From NCBI RefSeq assembly GCF_016617715.1, contig NZ_CP067225.1, positions 2,530,501 through 2,594,500 of the forward strand: a DNA stretch of 64,000 bases, given 5' to 3'. Within the stretch, counting starts at the first letter, position 1. Each line of letters opens with the position of its first letter. A model generated the notes under the pieces. That model saw only the letters and a list, made by a program, of their open reading frames with translations, was not told the origin of the DNA and ran no database searches. Positions 28,535 through 37,945 of the stretch are shown one piece after another. The position numbers and the translations under genes are program-made. The stretch comes from Paracoccus sp. MC1862. GTDB lineage: Bacteria > Pseudomonadota > Alphaproteobacteria > Rhodobacterales > Rhodobacteraceae.

Positions 28535-29986
28535 ATGGCAGCCACGGCAAGACCGGGACAGTTGGGAATTGCGACGCCTTTCGGGGAGTTGCTCGGCAAG
28601 TCGGATGCAGAGATGCATGCCGAATTGCAGGATTACGCGGACATGGGGGTGGATTGGGTCCGCCTCGACATCCACTGGTCGTTCGTGCAGCCGACCAGGA
28701 ACGGTGGGTTCAACTGGACCCTCGTCGACAAGGTCTTCAATGCCGTCGACGCCAAGGGCTTCGAGATCGTGGCGATCCTCAACAACACGCCGGGCTGGAT
28801 AGGGAGTTCCCTCTCCTCGGCGGCGGATCAGGCCGCCTATGCGAAGTTCGCATCAGAGGCGGCAAAGCGGTATGGGCACATCGTCGATCACTATGAGGTC
28901 TACAACGAGCCCAACATGAACGGGGTCTCGCCGCAGGATTACACGAAGATCCTGAAGCTCGCCCATGGCGCAATCAACACGGCCGACGGCAATGCCACTG
29001 TCATCACCGGCGGCCTCGCCTCGATCCCGTCCACCGGCAACGGCATGTGGGGCGCGGTCGAATACCTGAAGCAGATGTATGACGCCGGAGCGAAGGATTA
29101 CTTCGACGCGGTGGGTTACCATCCCTACAGCTTCCCGCTGATGCCCGGCGACAGCAAGGCCTGGAACGGCTGGCAGATGATGGAGGACGGCATCCGCGGG
29201 ACCATGATCGCGAATGGCGACGGCGACAAGCAGGTCTGGATCACGGAATACGGCGCCAAGCAGTCCGGCAGCGGCGTGACCGTCAGCCCGGGTACGGCGG
29301 CGCAGATGCTGCGCGAAGCCGTCGACCTGGCCGAGGATACGCCCTGGGCCGGGCCGATCATGTGGTTCTCGTATCAGGATTCCGCCTATGAGCCGGGCTT
29401 CGGTCTGCGTGACGCCGCCGGCAAGCCGAGGGAGGCCTATTATGCCTTCAAGGAACTGGCGAACCAGGACAATGGTCCGCTCCCTGCACCCGCTCCCGCA
29501 CCGGTCGTGGTTGCCCCGCCGGCCCCCGCGCCTGTACCCGTGCCTGTTCCGGCTCCGGTGCCGACACCTGCTCCCGCGCCCATGGGGAAGATCATCGAGG
29601 GCACGCGCGGCAATGACGTGCTGCGCGGCACCAGCGGCGATGATGTCCTGCGCGGCAATGGCGGGCAGGACACCTTCCATGGCGGTGCCGGGAAGGACAC
29701 CTTCGTCTTCCGGGAAGCCACCAAGTGGAATGCCATTAAGGACTGGCAGGAGGGCGATATCATCGACCTGCGCAGCATCGACGCGGACATCGGCCGTTCG
29801 GGGGACCAGGCCTTCCGTGTTGTCGGATCGAACTGGCTGAACGGCGCCCGAGATCTCGGCGTCTATTTCGATCAGGCCAACAAGAAGACCTACGTCCAGG
29901 CCACCGTCGACAGCGGCAAGGCCTACGAGCTCAACATCGTGCTCGATGGTGTGCACAAGCTGGACGCGGGCGACTTCCTGCTCTGA
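28535..29986 (+). CDS. Secreted clan GH-A glycoside hydrolase with RTX repeats
   Basis: 483 residues in three parts. Residues 1-315 form a TIM-barrel glycosidase (GH5/GH39-like) with the acid/base Glu125 in VYNEPN and the nucleophile Glu238 in WITEYG. Residues about 318-355 are a Pro-Ala linker. The C-terminus has GTRGNDVLRGTSGDDVLRG and GGQDTFHGGAGKDTF calcium-binding RTX nonapeptides. There is no N-terminal signal, which fits type I secretion through a C-terminal signal. It probably trims an exopolysaccharide. A second 3' remnant of this gene occurs at 50975-51031. Confidence 0.86.
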   Translation: MAATARPGQLGIATPFGELLGKSDAEMHAELQDYADMGVDWVRLDIHWSFVQPTRNGGFNWTLVDKVFNAVDAKGFEIVAILNNTPGWIGSSLSSAADQAAYAKFASEAAKRYGHIVDHYEVYNEPNMNGVSPQDYTKILKLAHGAINTADGNATVITGGLASIPSTGNGMWGAVEYLKQMYDAGAKDYFDAVGYHPYSFPLMPGDSKAWNGWQMMEDGIRGTMIANGDGDKQVWITEYGAKQSGSGVTVSPGTAAQMLREAVDLAEDTPWAGPIMWFSYQDSAYEPGFGLRDAAGKPREAYYAFKELANQDNGPLPAPAPAPVVVAPPAPAPVPVPVPAPVPTPAPAPMGKIIEGTRGNDVLRGTSGDDVLRGNGGQDTFHGGAGKDTFVFREATKWNAIKDWQEGDIIDLRSIDADIGRSGDQAFRVVGSNWLNGARDLGVYFDQANKKTYVQATVDSGKAYELNIVLDGVHKLDAGDFLL

Positions 29987-29997
29987 TCCGCACCTTG

Positions 29998-30025
29998 GAC
30001 CTCGGCGCAAGACGTCGCCGAGGTC
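29998..30025 (+). terminator. Hairpin terminator after the glycoside hydrolase
   Basis: Perfect 10-bp stem GACCTCGGCG/CGCCGAGGTC with an 8-nt loop, 12 nt after the stop codon. There is no strong T tract. Confidence 0.6.
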
Positions 30026-30079
30026 ACCTCAGGGACCGGCCAGGTCAGCCTTTCGGCTTCGTCTCGGTCCTGCGGCCCC

Positions 30080-30666
30080 CGCGGCGGGCTGCTGCCGCAC
30101 TGACGAGATGGCGAGCCATCGCTTAGAGTCCGCTCTCTCCAGAGACGCGGCTTTGTTCTGCCTTGCAGCCGGTCGATCAGGTTTGAACGCGTCACGCCCA
30201 GGGTGTCGGCCACGACCTTCACTGGAAATCGCCTCTGAGCAGCGACCGCGCGAGCAAGGTCTGTTTTTCCATCTGGGCCTTCGCCAGAGCTTCGCGCAGG
30301 ATCTCATGCGCATGGCCGCTCGGACCAATGGCGCAGCCATGCGCATTCCATCGTCTTGCGGCCGAGAAGCCGTTCGAGGTCGCGGACGCGATCCTCGAGC
30401 TTGCGGACCTCGGAGGCGCCGACCGCCGGCTCGTTCGATCCCACGGCCATCGCACCCCCCTCATCCATCAGCCGGCGCCACCGGAACAGGAGGTTCGGCG
30501 CCACGCCGTTGCGCCGGGCAACGGCAGAGACGGACTCTCCCGCCGCTAGGCTCTCCTCGATGATGCGCAGCTTCTCGTGGGCTGGCCAGTAGCGGCGCCG
30601 CGCGACGCCGGTGATCACCTCGATCCGGCGGATATCGCCGTTGGGCATGAGTATGTCCTCAAGCAC
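30080..30666 (-). pseudogene. IS3-family transposase remnant (OrfA and start of OrfB)
   Basis: OrfA reads IEVITGVARRRYWPAHEKLRIIEESLAAG with the helix-turn-helix VSAVARRNGVAPNLLFRWRRLM and a leucine-zipper-like tail. A frame change follows (EILREALAKAQMEKQTLLARS). OrfB survives only as VKVVADTLGVTRSNLIDRLQGRTKP, ending near 30080. The DDE catalytic part is lost. Confidence 0.72.
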
Positions 30667-30782
30667 AGGCTTGAGCCTTTCATGGTCATGCCGGACTGTC
30701 CGGTCGAAATAGGAGGCAGTTCATAACACTACTCTGCCAGGTTTTGTGGTAGTTCGGGGTGGTGCTCACGGGAGGTGCCGTG

Positions 30783-32123
30783 ATGAGAGCAACCACAAGC
30801 CACTGGCGGGCTGCCTATGAGGCTTGGCTCGCACCTTTCCTAGCTCGGCTCGGCAGGGTCGAGCAGCGCCGCTGGGCACCGGTGTATCTTCAGGGGCTGC
30901 TCGGGCCGGGCGAGCGCAAGAGCGTCGAGCCAATGGCCGCTCGCGTAGCGCCCGGAGACGTTCAGCAGCTTCACCACTTCATCTCCACCTCGCCTTGGCG
31001 CTGTGAGCCGCTCGAGGAGGAGCTGGTGCGGGCCGCCGACCGGCTCGTCGGTGGTCCAGAGGCTGTGCTGATCATCGACGACACCGCCCTGGTCAAGCAG
31101 GGGCGACACTCGGTGGGGGTTGCGCGCCAGTATTGCGGCCAACTGGGCAAAAAGGCCAACTGCCAGGCCTTGGTCTCGCTCACGCTGGCGCGCTGCGAGG
31201 TTCCGGTCTGTGTGGGCCTGCGTTTGTTCCTGCCTCGCGCCTGGGCCGAGGACGCAGGGCGGCGCGCCCGTGCCGGTGTGCCAGAGGCGATCCCCGGCCG
31301 GCCCAAATGGCGGATCGCCCTGGACGAGATCAGTCGCATCCAAGTGGCTGGAGCGCGCTTCGGCGCTGTGCTGGCGGATGCCGAGTACGGCAAGGTGGCA
31401 GACTTCCGGCAGAAGCTCTCGGAGCAGGGTCTCACCTGGGCGGTGGGCATTCTGCCGACCCAGACGGTCTATCCTGCCGACGTCATGATTGCTCCGGCTA
31501 TGAAGCGACGGACCGGTCGGCCACCCAAGCATCCGGTGCCTTCCACCCGGACCTACAGCGTTCAGGCCGTCGTGGCCGCCCTGCCGAACGAATGCTGGCG
31601 GACCCTGTCGTGGCGGCGCGGCACCAAAGGCGATCTCAGGGCCGACTTTGCCGCGCTCCGGGTCCGGGTGGCCGATGGTCCGGTGATCTCGCGCAACCGG
31701 CGCCTGCCCGGTGAGACCGCCTGGCTGGTGTGCGAGCGCCGGACCTCCGGGGAGCGCAAATACTACCTGAGCAATCATGCGGAGGATGTCGCTCTGGAGA
31801 GCCTGGCGGCGCTGATCAAGCGTCGATGGGTTTGCGAGCAGATGCACCAGCAGATGAAAGGGGAGATCGGCCTCGATCACTTCGAGGGCCGCAGTTGGCG
31901 GGGCCTGCACCATCATGCGCTCATGACGATGATCGCCTTTGCCTTTCTCCAGCATCTGCGGCTTGGAGAAAAAAACCCCCACCAGACCGGGGCCGCCCCC
32001 AACCCCATCCTTGCCGCAGGTGCGTCGGCAACTCGCGGCCACACTCAGCGCCTTTGCACGGCTTTGTCCCCACTGCCGCAAGCCCGTGCCCTATCACCTC
32101 CGGCTATGAAGGTGGCAGAGTAG
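30783..32123 (+). CDS. IS701-family transposase, C-terminus shifted by a homopolymer change
   Basis: Starts MRATTSHWRAAYEAWLAPFL. DDE residues are in VLIIDDTALVKQG and AVLADAEYGKV, with the Glu in CEQMHQQMKGEIGLDHFEGRSW. After HLRLGEK the current frame reads unlike the family. The +1 frame instead gives LPQVRRQLAATLSAFARLC then PHCRKPVPYHLRL and a stop at 32108. One extra base in the A7C5 run near 31969-31980 explains this. The catalytic core is intact, so activity may be retained. Confidence 0.85.
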   Translation: MRATTSHWRAAYEAWLAPFLARLGRVEQRRWAPVYLQGLLGPGERKSVEPMAARVAPGDVQQLHHFISTSPWRCEPLEEELVRAADRLVGGPEAVLIIDDTALVKQGRHSVGVARQYCGQLGKKANCQALVSLTLARCEVPVCVGLRLFLPRAWAEDAGRRARAGVPEAIPGRPKWRIALDEISRIQVAGARFGAVLADAEYGKVADFRQKLSEQGLTWAVGILPTQTVYPADVMIAPAMKRRTGRPPKHPVPSTRTYSVQAVVAALPNECWRTLSWRRGTKGDLRADFAALRVRVADGPVISRNRRLPGETAWLVCERRTSGERKYYLSNHAEDVALESLAALIKRRWVCEQMHQQMKGEIGLDHFEGRSWRGLHHHALMTMIAFAFLQHLRLGEKNPHQTGAAPNPILAAGASATRGHTQRLCTALSPLPQARALSPPAMKVAE

Positions 32124-32204
32124 TGATAGGTCGAAGCGCACAACCGGGCGGCCCTGCTGCGGCGCAGGGGCTAACGCCACCGCCACAGGCAGAGGTGTCA
32201 AGCT

Positions 32205-34167
32205 TCACTCAGCTTCGGCGAATGCCCTTACACGCTGGAAATGCTGCCGAACCGGGCTGTTTTCCGGTAACGCGGCAAGGCCCTGCTCTATGGCAGCCGC
32301 CTCGTCGCGCAGGCGCGCGCGGCCAGATTGCGGGTCCAACAGCAGTTGTACGGCGAGCTCCGTTAGGTCGAGCGCGGAGCCGACGCTAACATTCACTTGA
32401 CCGGTCTGCGGGGTTGTCGCTACCCGGTTGTTCACATGCCGCTTGAAATCGTAGCGCTCTCCTGGCGACCTCACGACTTCTGCGATAGCACGGGCGGCCA
32501 GCAGGTCGGGGTCGATACTGTCCCCCGTGTTGCAATGGAAATGCAGGAACAGCGCAGCCCGTTTGCGGATATCGCCCCCGTCGTCCAAAAAGGTCAACTC
32601 GCTCTCAAGAGCCTGCTTGAGAGCATCCTTGCCATCGGTGATTGAATAGGCCCCCAGCGGAAACTTAAACTTCGGAACGCGCTCGTCGATCGGATTATGA
32701 TAGATTGCCGGACGCCCCATCGCCAGTGCCTCAAGGATGGTGGTACTGAAACGACTGATGAGAATCGTTCCTTCCTCGAGCAGGGAGTAGACGCTGTCCG
32801 TGCCGACATTGTAGCGCGACAGAACGCCCTTGTCGGCAGGGTGTTGCGTGATGATGTAATCCAACCCGGCCTCGGTGCAGGCCGCAACGGCGCTTTCGAC
32901 GAACAGGTCGCGCCGATCCTCCAGCACACCATAGGTGAAGTTGACGTTGATTATGGCGCGCCGTTTGGTCGGCTGCACATAAGGCTGCGCCAGCCGCGAC
33001 CTAACGTTGGGGAGCCCAACCACACGGGTTTCTCGGTCAGAATAGAAACCCTGCTGGTAGATGCCCGGCAGCAAAAGGTAATCAACGCTGCGATATGGGC
33101 GGCGTAGCGCCTTGCGATCCAAGTTCCAGTCATCGTTGATCCCTTCATAGAAACCAAACGTCGGGACGCCAAAGCCGAAGTTCTCGAAAATCAAGCGCTT
33201 CGTATAGGTGAGATCGTTCATGAAGACGAAAGCGGCCGCGTTTGTAGCGAAAGGCAGGGTCTCGGCAATATTGAACGACCGCAGATCCACATCAGCGTAA
33301 AGTGGCAGCTCGTCGTCCGGGAGCGGACGGTTTGAAGTGAAGGTAGTCGAACGTGAGGCGTCGATAATGACGCTGTTAATACCCATTAATCTTAGCTGAC
33401 GCGCCACAGGAGCGGCGCTGCGTATGTGATAGTCCACCTCACAGAAGAATATTACTCTCTCGAAAAACTCGCAGGCAAAATCTTTCAGCCAAGGATTGAA
33501 GCAGAAATTATCCGGAACCTTTCCTAGCACAGTACTGCTAGCCGGTGCAGCCGTCGCTGCGCCAAGAATCTGCTTTTCTAGGTCAGGGGCCAATTTCTTT
33601 AGTAGCCCGGCTTCTTTTAACTCCATGATAAAAATACCAGCAAGAGCAATTCGCTCGTCTTTATCTTCTCCGCAATCACGAATTCTCCGCGCCTGCAACT
33701 GAAGCCAAGCTGACGCCTTCTTGTAAAACCTCTCCCGCTCTTCCGCCCTCCTATCTGACAGCATAGAGGCAACTACAGCAATGGCGCCGACAGAGTCCAA
33801 CAGCTTCTTTTCGTTGATCGAGTTCACCGTCGAGTCATTGCGGTCAATATAATAATACAACACCTCCTTGGTAACTACATGGGACTGCGAAGCTAGGAAG
33901 ACACGAATATTGAAATCTATATCCTCGAAGTACACCGCTTCTCGGAAGCGAATCTGATTTTTTTCGATCATCTCACGAGAAATCAACATACCGAACGACC
34001 ACCAGCCGATGCAGTTCTCCAGCGCAGCCAAGGCCAGGGTTGATTTCACGTGACGATTGCTGACTTCCCATCTGGTCGGCTTGTCAAACCGTGTCCTGAC
34101 GTGCTGGCAGACCGTAACGTCGACCTTATCGCCGGAACCGAGCATAAATTCCAATGCATCTGCCCGC
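32205..34167 (-). pseudogene. Two-domain polysaccharide glycosyltransferase, 5' end removed by IS elements
   Basis: About 650 residues remain. The N-terminal remnant is the end of a GT2 domain (IGWWSFGMLISREMIEKNQI, then YFEDIDFNIRVFLASQSHVV with the ED motif). The second half resembles CDP-glycerol or capsule-type GT-B transferases: IINVNFTYGVLEDRRDLF, YIITQHPADKG, ILISRFSTTILEALAMGRPAIYHNP. The DNA at 33100-34150 is noticeably AT-richer than its neighbours, suggesting horizontal transfer of a surface-polysaccharide locus. The GT2 nucleotide-binding start is missing, lost at the IS5/IS110 junction (34168). Confidence 0.72.
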
Positions 34168-34247
34168 GGCTCTGATGATGTGACCGCCCCCCGACGGCAT
34201 CTGATGTGCCAAGGTGGGTCTGCAACGATCCACAAAGGGGAGCGGTC

Positions 34248-35276
34248 ATGTCGGAGATTATCACGGTCGGGCTCGATCTGGCGAAGAATGTATTCCAGGT
34301 GCATGGAACTGACGGCGCAGGACGAGCCGTTCTGCGCAAGAAGATACGGCGAGGGCAGGTGCTGGAGTTTTTCAGCCAGCTGCCCTCTTGCGTCGTGGCG
34401 ATGGAAGCCTGTGGCGGCGCTCACTTCTGGGGCCGGGAAATTGGCAAGCTGGGGCATGAGGTGCGGCTGATCCCGCCGGCCTATGTGAAGCCGTTTGTGA
34501 AGCGCCAGAAGAATGACATGGCGGACGCCGAGGCCATCTGCGAGGCGGCTATGCGACCCACCATGCGCTTTGTTCCGGTCAAGAGCGAAGAGACGCAGGG
34601 CGCGGCAATGGTCTTCCGGGTCCGGGAGTTGCTGATCCGGCAGCGCACGCAGGCGATCAACGCATTGCGCGGCCATCTGACCGAGTTCGGTCAGATCGTG
34701 CCACAGGGAGCGGCCAACGCTGCGCGGCTGATCGCGATCGTGGAGGATCCGGATGGCGCTCTCCCTGCTGATGCCGTCCCCACGCTGAAGGCTTTGATCG
34801 CGGCACTCACGCATCTGGAGGCAGAGATCAGGAAGCTCGATGCCGAGATCGCCCGGCGCGCCAAGGAGAATGACGTCGCCCGGCGACTGATGACGGTGCC
34901 GGGCATCGGGCCGCTGATTGCCACGGCCATCGCTGTTCTGGCGCCGCCACCCGAGACGTTCCGCAAGGCACGCGACTTTGCCGCCTGGCTTGGTCTTGTG
35001 CCTCGGCAGCATTCGACCGGCGGCAAGCAACGTCTCGGAGCAACGACCAGAATGGGCGAACGATCCCTGCGACGCCTGCTGATCATTGGCGCCAACAGCG
35101 TGGTGATCAAACGTAACGTTCACAAGGAAGCGCAGCCCGGAACATGGCTGGGCAGCCTGCTGTTGCGCAAGCCACCGATGCTGGTGCGGGTGGCTTTGGC
35201 GAACAAGATGGCGCGGATCGTCTGGGCCTTGATGGCTCGGGGTGGCATCTACCAATCTCCGGTCGCAGCGGCGTAA
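34248..35276 (+). CDS. IS110-family transposase (342 aa), copy 1
   Basis: Starts MSEIITVGLDLAKNVFQVHG behind AAAGGGGAGC. DEDD landmarks are VGLDLAKN, AMEACGGAHFWGR and KNDMADAEAI. The C-terminal Transposase_20 domain is TVPGIGPLIATAIAVLAP, with the Ser in RQHSTGGKQRLG. It is identical to the copies at 36835-37863 and 62633-63661. It acts by RNA-guided serine/DEDD recombination in the family model, with no target duplication. Confidence 0.93.
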   Translation: MSEIITVGLDLAKNVFQVHGTDGAGRAVLRKKIRRGQVLEFFSQLPSCVVAMEACGGAHFWGREIGKLGHEVRLIPPAYVKPFVKRQKNDMADAEAICEAAMRPTMRFVPVKSEETQGAAMVFRVRELLIRQRTQAINALRGHLTEFGQIVPQGAANAARLIAIVEDPDGALPADAVPTLKALIAALTHLEAEIRKLDAEIARRAKENDVARRLMTVPGIGPLIATAIAVLAPPPETFRKARDFAAWLGLVPRQHSTGGKQRLGATTRMGERSLRRLLIIGANSVVIKRNVHKEAQPGTWLGSLLLRKPPMLVRVALANKMARIVWALMARGGIYQSPVAAA

Positions 35277-35537
35277 GCCGCCGCAGATCGCGAGGACGTC
35301 GGAGCGGAAGAGGGCAAGGAGCAGTTTGGCGCAACAGTTGTGAGACGGGATCGGGAAAACCAGTGTGCAACAGAGTGCCTATGAGCACGCGGCTTTGATC
35401 TGGACCCGACCTTCGAACACCATACGGGCCCTGCGGCATGGATCGCGCCGCATCATGAGGCCGGACACATGTCAGCACCCGACAACGCGCCAAGATCAGC
35501 TTCAAAATCCCTCTTGCGCTTGGGGCGGTTACACATG
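35277..35537 (+). ncRNA. Candidate guide RNA region of IS110 copy 1
   Basis: 261-nt noncoding 3' end, largely conserved among five copies in the window. TGTGCAACAGAG (35364-35375) is the exact reverse complement of CTCTGTTGCACA in the reconstructed IS5 target, spanning the insertion point. This is what a target guide would look like. The fold and transcript are not demonstrated. Confidence 0.5.
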
Positions 35538-35592
35538 TTGCACAAATCCCTTCAGTGACTCATGTCGTGAGTCAGCATGGTAGCTGGTCGAC

Positions 35593-36525
35593 ATGAGCAA
35601 ACCCACACGCCTGACCTACAAGACCAGGAACTGGCCGGCCTACAATGAAGCGCTCAAGCGCCGTGGCTCGCTGACGATCTGGTTCGACCCCGAGATGAGC
35701 TGGGAGGCGGCTGCGACAGGTCGACGTGGCCGACAGCAGACCTACAGCGATGCCGCCATCCAGACTTGCCTTTCCATGAAGGTGCTGTTCGGCATGGCAT
35801 TGCGGCAGACGGCAGGGTTCGTCGAGAGCCTGCTTCGCCTGATCGGCCTCGACTGGACGGTGCCTGACTTCAGCACGCTGTCGCGGCGCCAGAAGACCCT
35901 GGCCGTCAACATCCCGTATCGGGGCTCCAAGGGACCTCTGCACCTGCTGGTCGACAGCACCGGGATCAAGGTCGAAGGCGAAGGCGAGTGGCACGCCCGC
36001 AAGCATGGCGGCCCGAAGCGGCGTATCTGGCGCAAGATTCACATTGGGATCGACGAGGAAACGCTAGAAGTCCGGGCCATCGAGATCACCGGGAGCCACA
36101 TCGGTGACGCCCCGGTCCTGCCAGATCTGCTCAACCAGATCCCGGCGGACGAGGAGATCGGCAGCGTTACGGCTGACGGTGCCTACGACACCCGCAAGTG
36201 CCACGATGCGATCGCCGACCGCGGCGCTCACGCCGTGATCCCGCCCCGCAGGAACGCAAAGCCATGGAAGGCTGTCACGGCCGGGGCCGCGGCGCGCAAC
36301 GAGGCTCTGCGATCTGCGAAATACCTGGGCCGCACGCTTTGGCGAAGATGGAGTGGATACCACCGCCGGAGCCGCGTCGAGACGAAGATGCATTGCGTGA
36401 AACTTCTGGGGCAACGCCTCATGGCGCGGGACTTCGATCGTCAGGTCGCCGAACTTCAGGTCCGGATTGCCGTCCTGAACGGCTACACCGCGCTCGGCAT
36501 ACCCGTCACTGAAGCTGTGGAATGA
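35593..36525 (+). CDS. IS5-family (IS903-like) transposase, copy 1
   Basis: 310 residues starting MSKPTRLTYKTRNWPAYNEA. DDE motifs are LLVDSTGIKVEGEGEW (first Asp), GSVTADGAYDTRKCHDAI (second Asp) and the YHRRSRVETKMHCVKLLG Glu motif (YREK-type). It is identical to the copy at 61384-62316. The gene is intact, but both element ends are split by IS110, so the element should be immobile. Confidence 0.92.
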   Translation: MSKPTRLTYKTRNWPAYNEALKRRGSLTIWFDPEMSWEAAATGRRGRQQTYSDAAIQTCLSMKVLFGMALRQTAGFVESLLRLIGLDWTVPDFSTLSRRQKTLAVNIPYRGSKGPLHLLVDSTGIKVEGEGEWHARKHGGPKRRIWRKIHIGIDEETLEVRAIEITGSHIGDAPVLPDLLNQIPADEEIGSVTADGAYDTRKCHDAIADRGAHAVIPPRRNAKPWKAVTAGAAARNEALRSAKYLGRTLWRRWSGYHRRSRVETKMHCVKLLGQRLMARDFDRQVAELQVRIAVLNGYTALGIPVTEAVE

Positions 36526-36573
36526 GTCTGTCCGGGGAAAGGGGGAACAACGGCCATCAGACCATTTGTGCAA

Positions 36574-36834
36574 CATGTGTAACCGCCCCAAGCGCAAGAG
36601 GGATTTTGAAGCTGATCTTGGCGCGTTGTCGGGTGCTGACATGTGTCCGGCCTCATGATGCGGCGCGATCCATGCCGCAGGGCCCGTATGGTGTTCGAAG
36701 GTCGGGTCCAGATCAAAGCCGCGTGCTCATAGGCACTCTGTTGCACACTGGTTTTCCCGATCCCGTCTCACAACTGTTGCGCCAAACTGCTCCTTGCCCT
36801 CTTCCGCTCCGACGTCCTCGCGATCTGCGGCGGC
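36574..36834 (-). ncRNA. Candidate guide RNA region of IS110 copy 2
   Basis: Same 261-nt 3' noncoding segment as at 35277-35537, inverted. The target-like 12-mer CTCTGTTGCACA is at 36736-36747 on the plus strand, and the target half TTGCACAAAT abuts the element end at 36573. Confidence 0.5.
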
Positions 36835-37863
36835 TTACGCCGCTGCGACCGGAGATTGGTAGATGCCACCCCGAGCCATCAAGGCCCAGACGATCCGCGC
36901 CATCTTGTTCGCCAAAGCCACCCGCACCAGCATCGGTGGCTTGCGCAACAGCAGGCTGCCCAGCCATGTTCCGGGCTGCGCTTCCTTGTGAACGTTACGT
37001 TTGATCACCACGCTGTTGGCGCCAATGATCAGCAGGCGTCGCAGGGATCGTTCGCCCATTCTGGTCGTTGCTCCGAGACGTTGCTTGCCGCCGGTCGAAT
37101 GCTGCCGAGGCACAAGACCAAGCCAGGCGGCAAAGTCGCGTGCCTTGCGGAACGTCTCGGGTGGCGGCGCCAGAACAGCGATGGCCGTGGCAATCAGCGG
37201 CCCGATGCCCGGCACCGTCATCAGTCGCCGGGCGACGTCATTCTCCTTGGCGCGCCGGGCGATCTCGGCATCGAGCTTCCTGATCTCTGCCTCCAGATGC
37301 GTGAGTGCCGCGATCAAAGCCTTCAGCGTGGGGACGGCATCAGCAGGGAGAGCGCCATCCGGATCCTCCACGATCGCGATCAGCCGCGCAGCGTTGGCCG
37401 CTCCCTGTGGCACGATCTGACCGAACTCGGTCAGATGGCCGCGCAATGCGTTGATCGCCTGCGTGCGCTGCCGGATCAGCAACTCCCGGACCCGGAAGAC
37501 CATTGCCGCGCCCTGCGTCTCTTCGCTCTTGACCGGAACAAAGCGCATGGTGGGTCGCATAGCCGCCTCGCAGATGGCCTCGGCGTCCGCCATGTCATTC
37601 TTCTGGCGCTTCACAAACGGCTTCACATAGGCCGGCGGGATCAGCCGCACCTCATGCCCCAGCTTGCCAATTTCCCGGCCCCAGAAGTGAGCGCCGCCAC
37701 AGGCTTCCATCGCCACGACGCAAGAGGGCAGCTGGCTGAAAAACTCCAGCACCTGCCCTCGCCGTATCTTCTTGCGCAGAACGGCTCGTCCTGCGCCGTC
37801 AGTTCCATGCACCTGGAATACATTCTTCGCCAGATCGAGCCCGACCGTGATAATCTCCGACAT
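36835..37863 (-). CDS. IS110-family transposase (342 aa), copy 2
   Basis: Identical protein to 34248-35276, on the opposite strand at the other end of the same IS5. The inverted pair offers long homology for inversion of the IS5 between them. Confidence 0.93.
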   Translation of the reverse strand: MSEIITVGLDLAKNVFQVHGTDGAGRAVLRKKIRRGQVLEFFSQLPSCVVAMEACGGAHFWGREIGKLGHEVRLIPPAYVKPFVKRQKNDMADAEAICEAAMRPTMRFVPVKSEETQGAAMVFRVRELLIRQRTQAINALRGHLTEFGQIVPQGAANAARLIAIVEDPDGALPADAVPTLKALIAALTHLEAEIRKLDAEIARRAKENDVARRLMTVPGIGPLIATAIAVLAPPPETFRKARDFAAWLGLVPRQHSTGGKQRLGATTRMGERSLRRLLIIGANSVVIKRNVHKEAQPGTWLGSLLLRKPPMLVRVALANKMARIVWALMARGGIYQSPVAAA

Positions 37864-37945
37864 GACCGCTCCCCTTTGTGGATCGTTGCAGACCCACCTT
37901 GGCACATCAGATGCCGTCGGGGGGCGGTCACATCATCAGAGCCCG

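Larger units (their letters stand above)
34168..37943. mobile_element. IS110-IS5-IS110 composite: one IS5 with both terminal repeats occupied by inverted IS110 copies
   Basis: IS5 pieces are 34168-34174 (GGCTCTG), 35538-36573 and 37937-37943 (CAGAGCC). Rejoined they give a 1050-bp element with 17-bp ends GGCTCTGTTGCACAAAT, close to the size of IS903. IS110 copies are 34175-35537 (+) and 36574-37936 (-), each exactly 1363 bp. The nine bases outside the two tips differ, so the IS5 has no surviving target duplication. Confidence 0.8.

Noticed and set aside
31969..31980. A AAA AAC heptamer in the IS701 gene as a programmed -1 frameshift
   Set aside because: The -1 frame does not give family-like sequence; the +1 frame does, so a simple base gain in the homopolymer is the better explanation.
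32205..35255. 1016-codon minus-strand frame as a single giant protein
   Set aside because: The first 360 codons are antisense to the IS110 transposase. Only the part beyond the IS junction is real glycosyltransferase.
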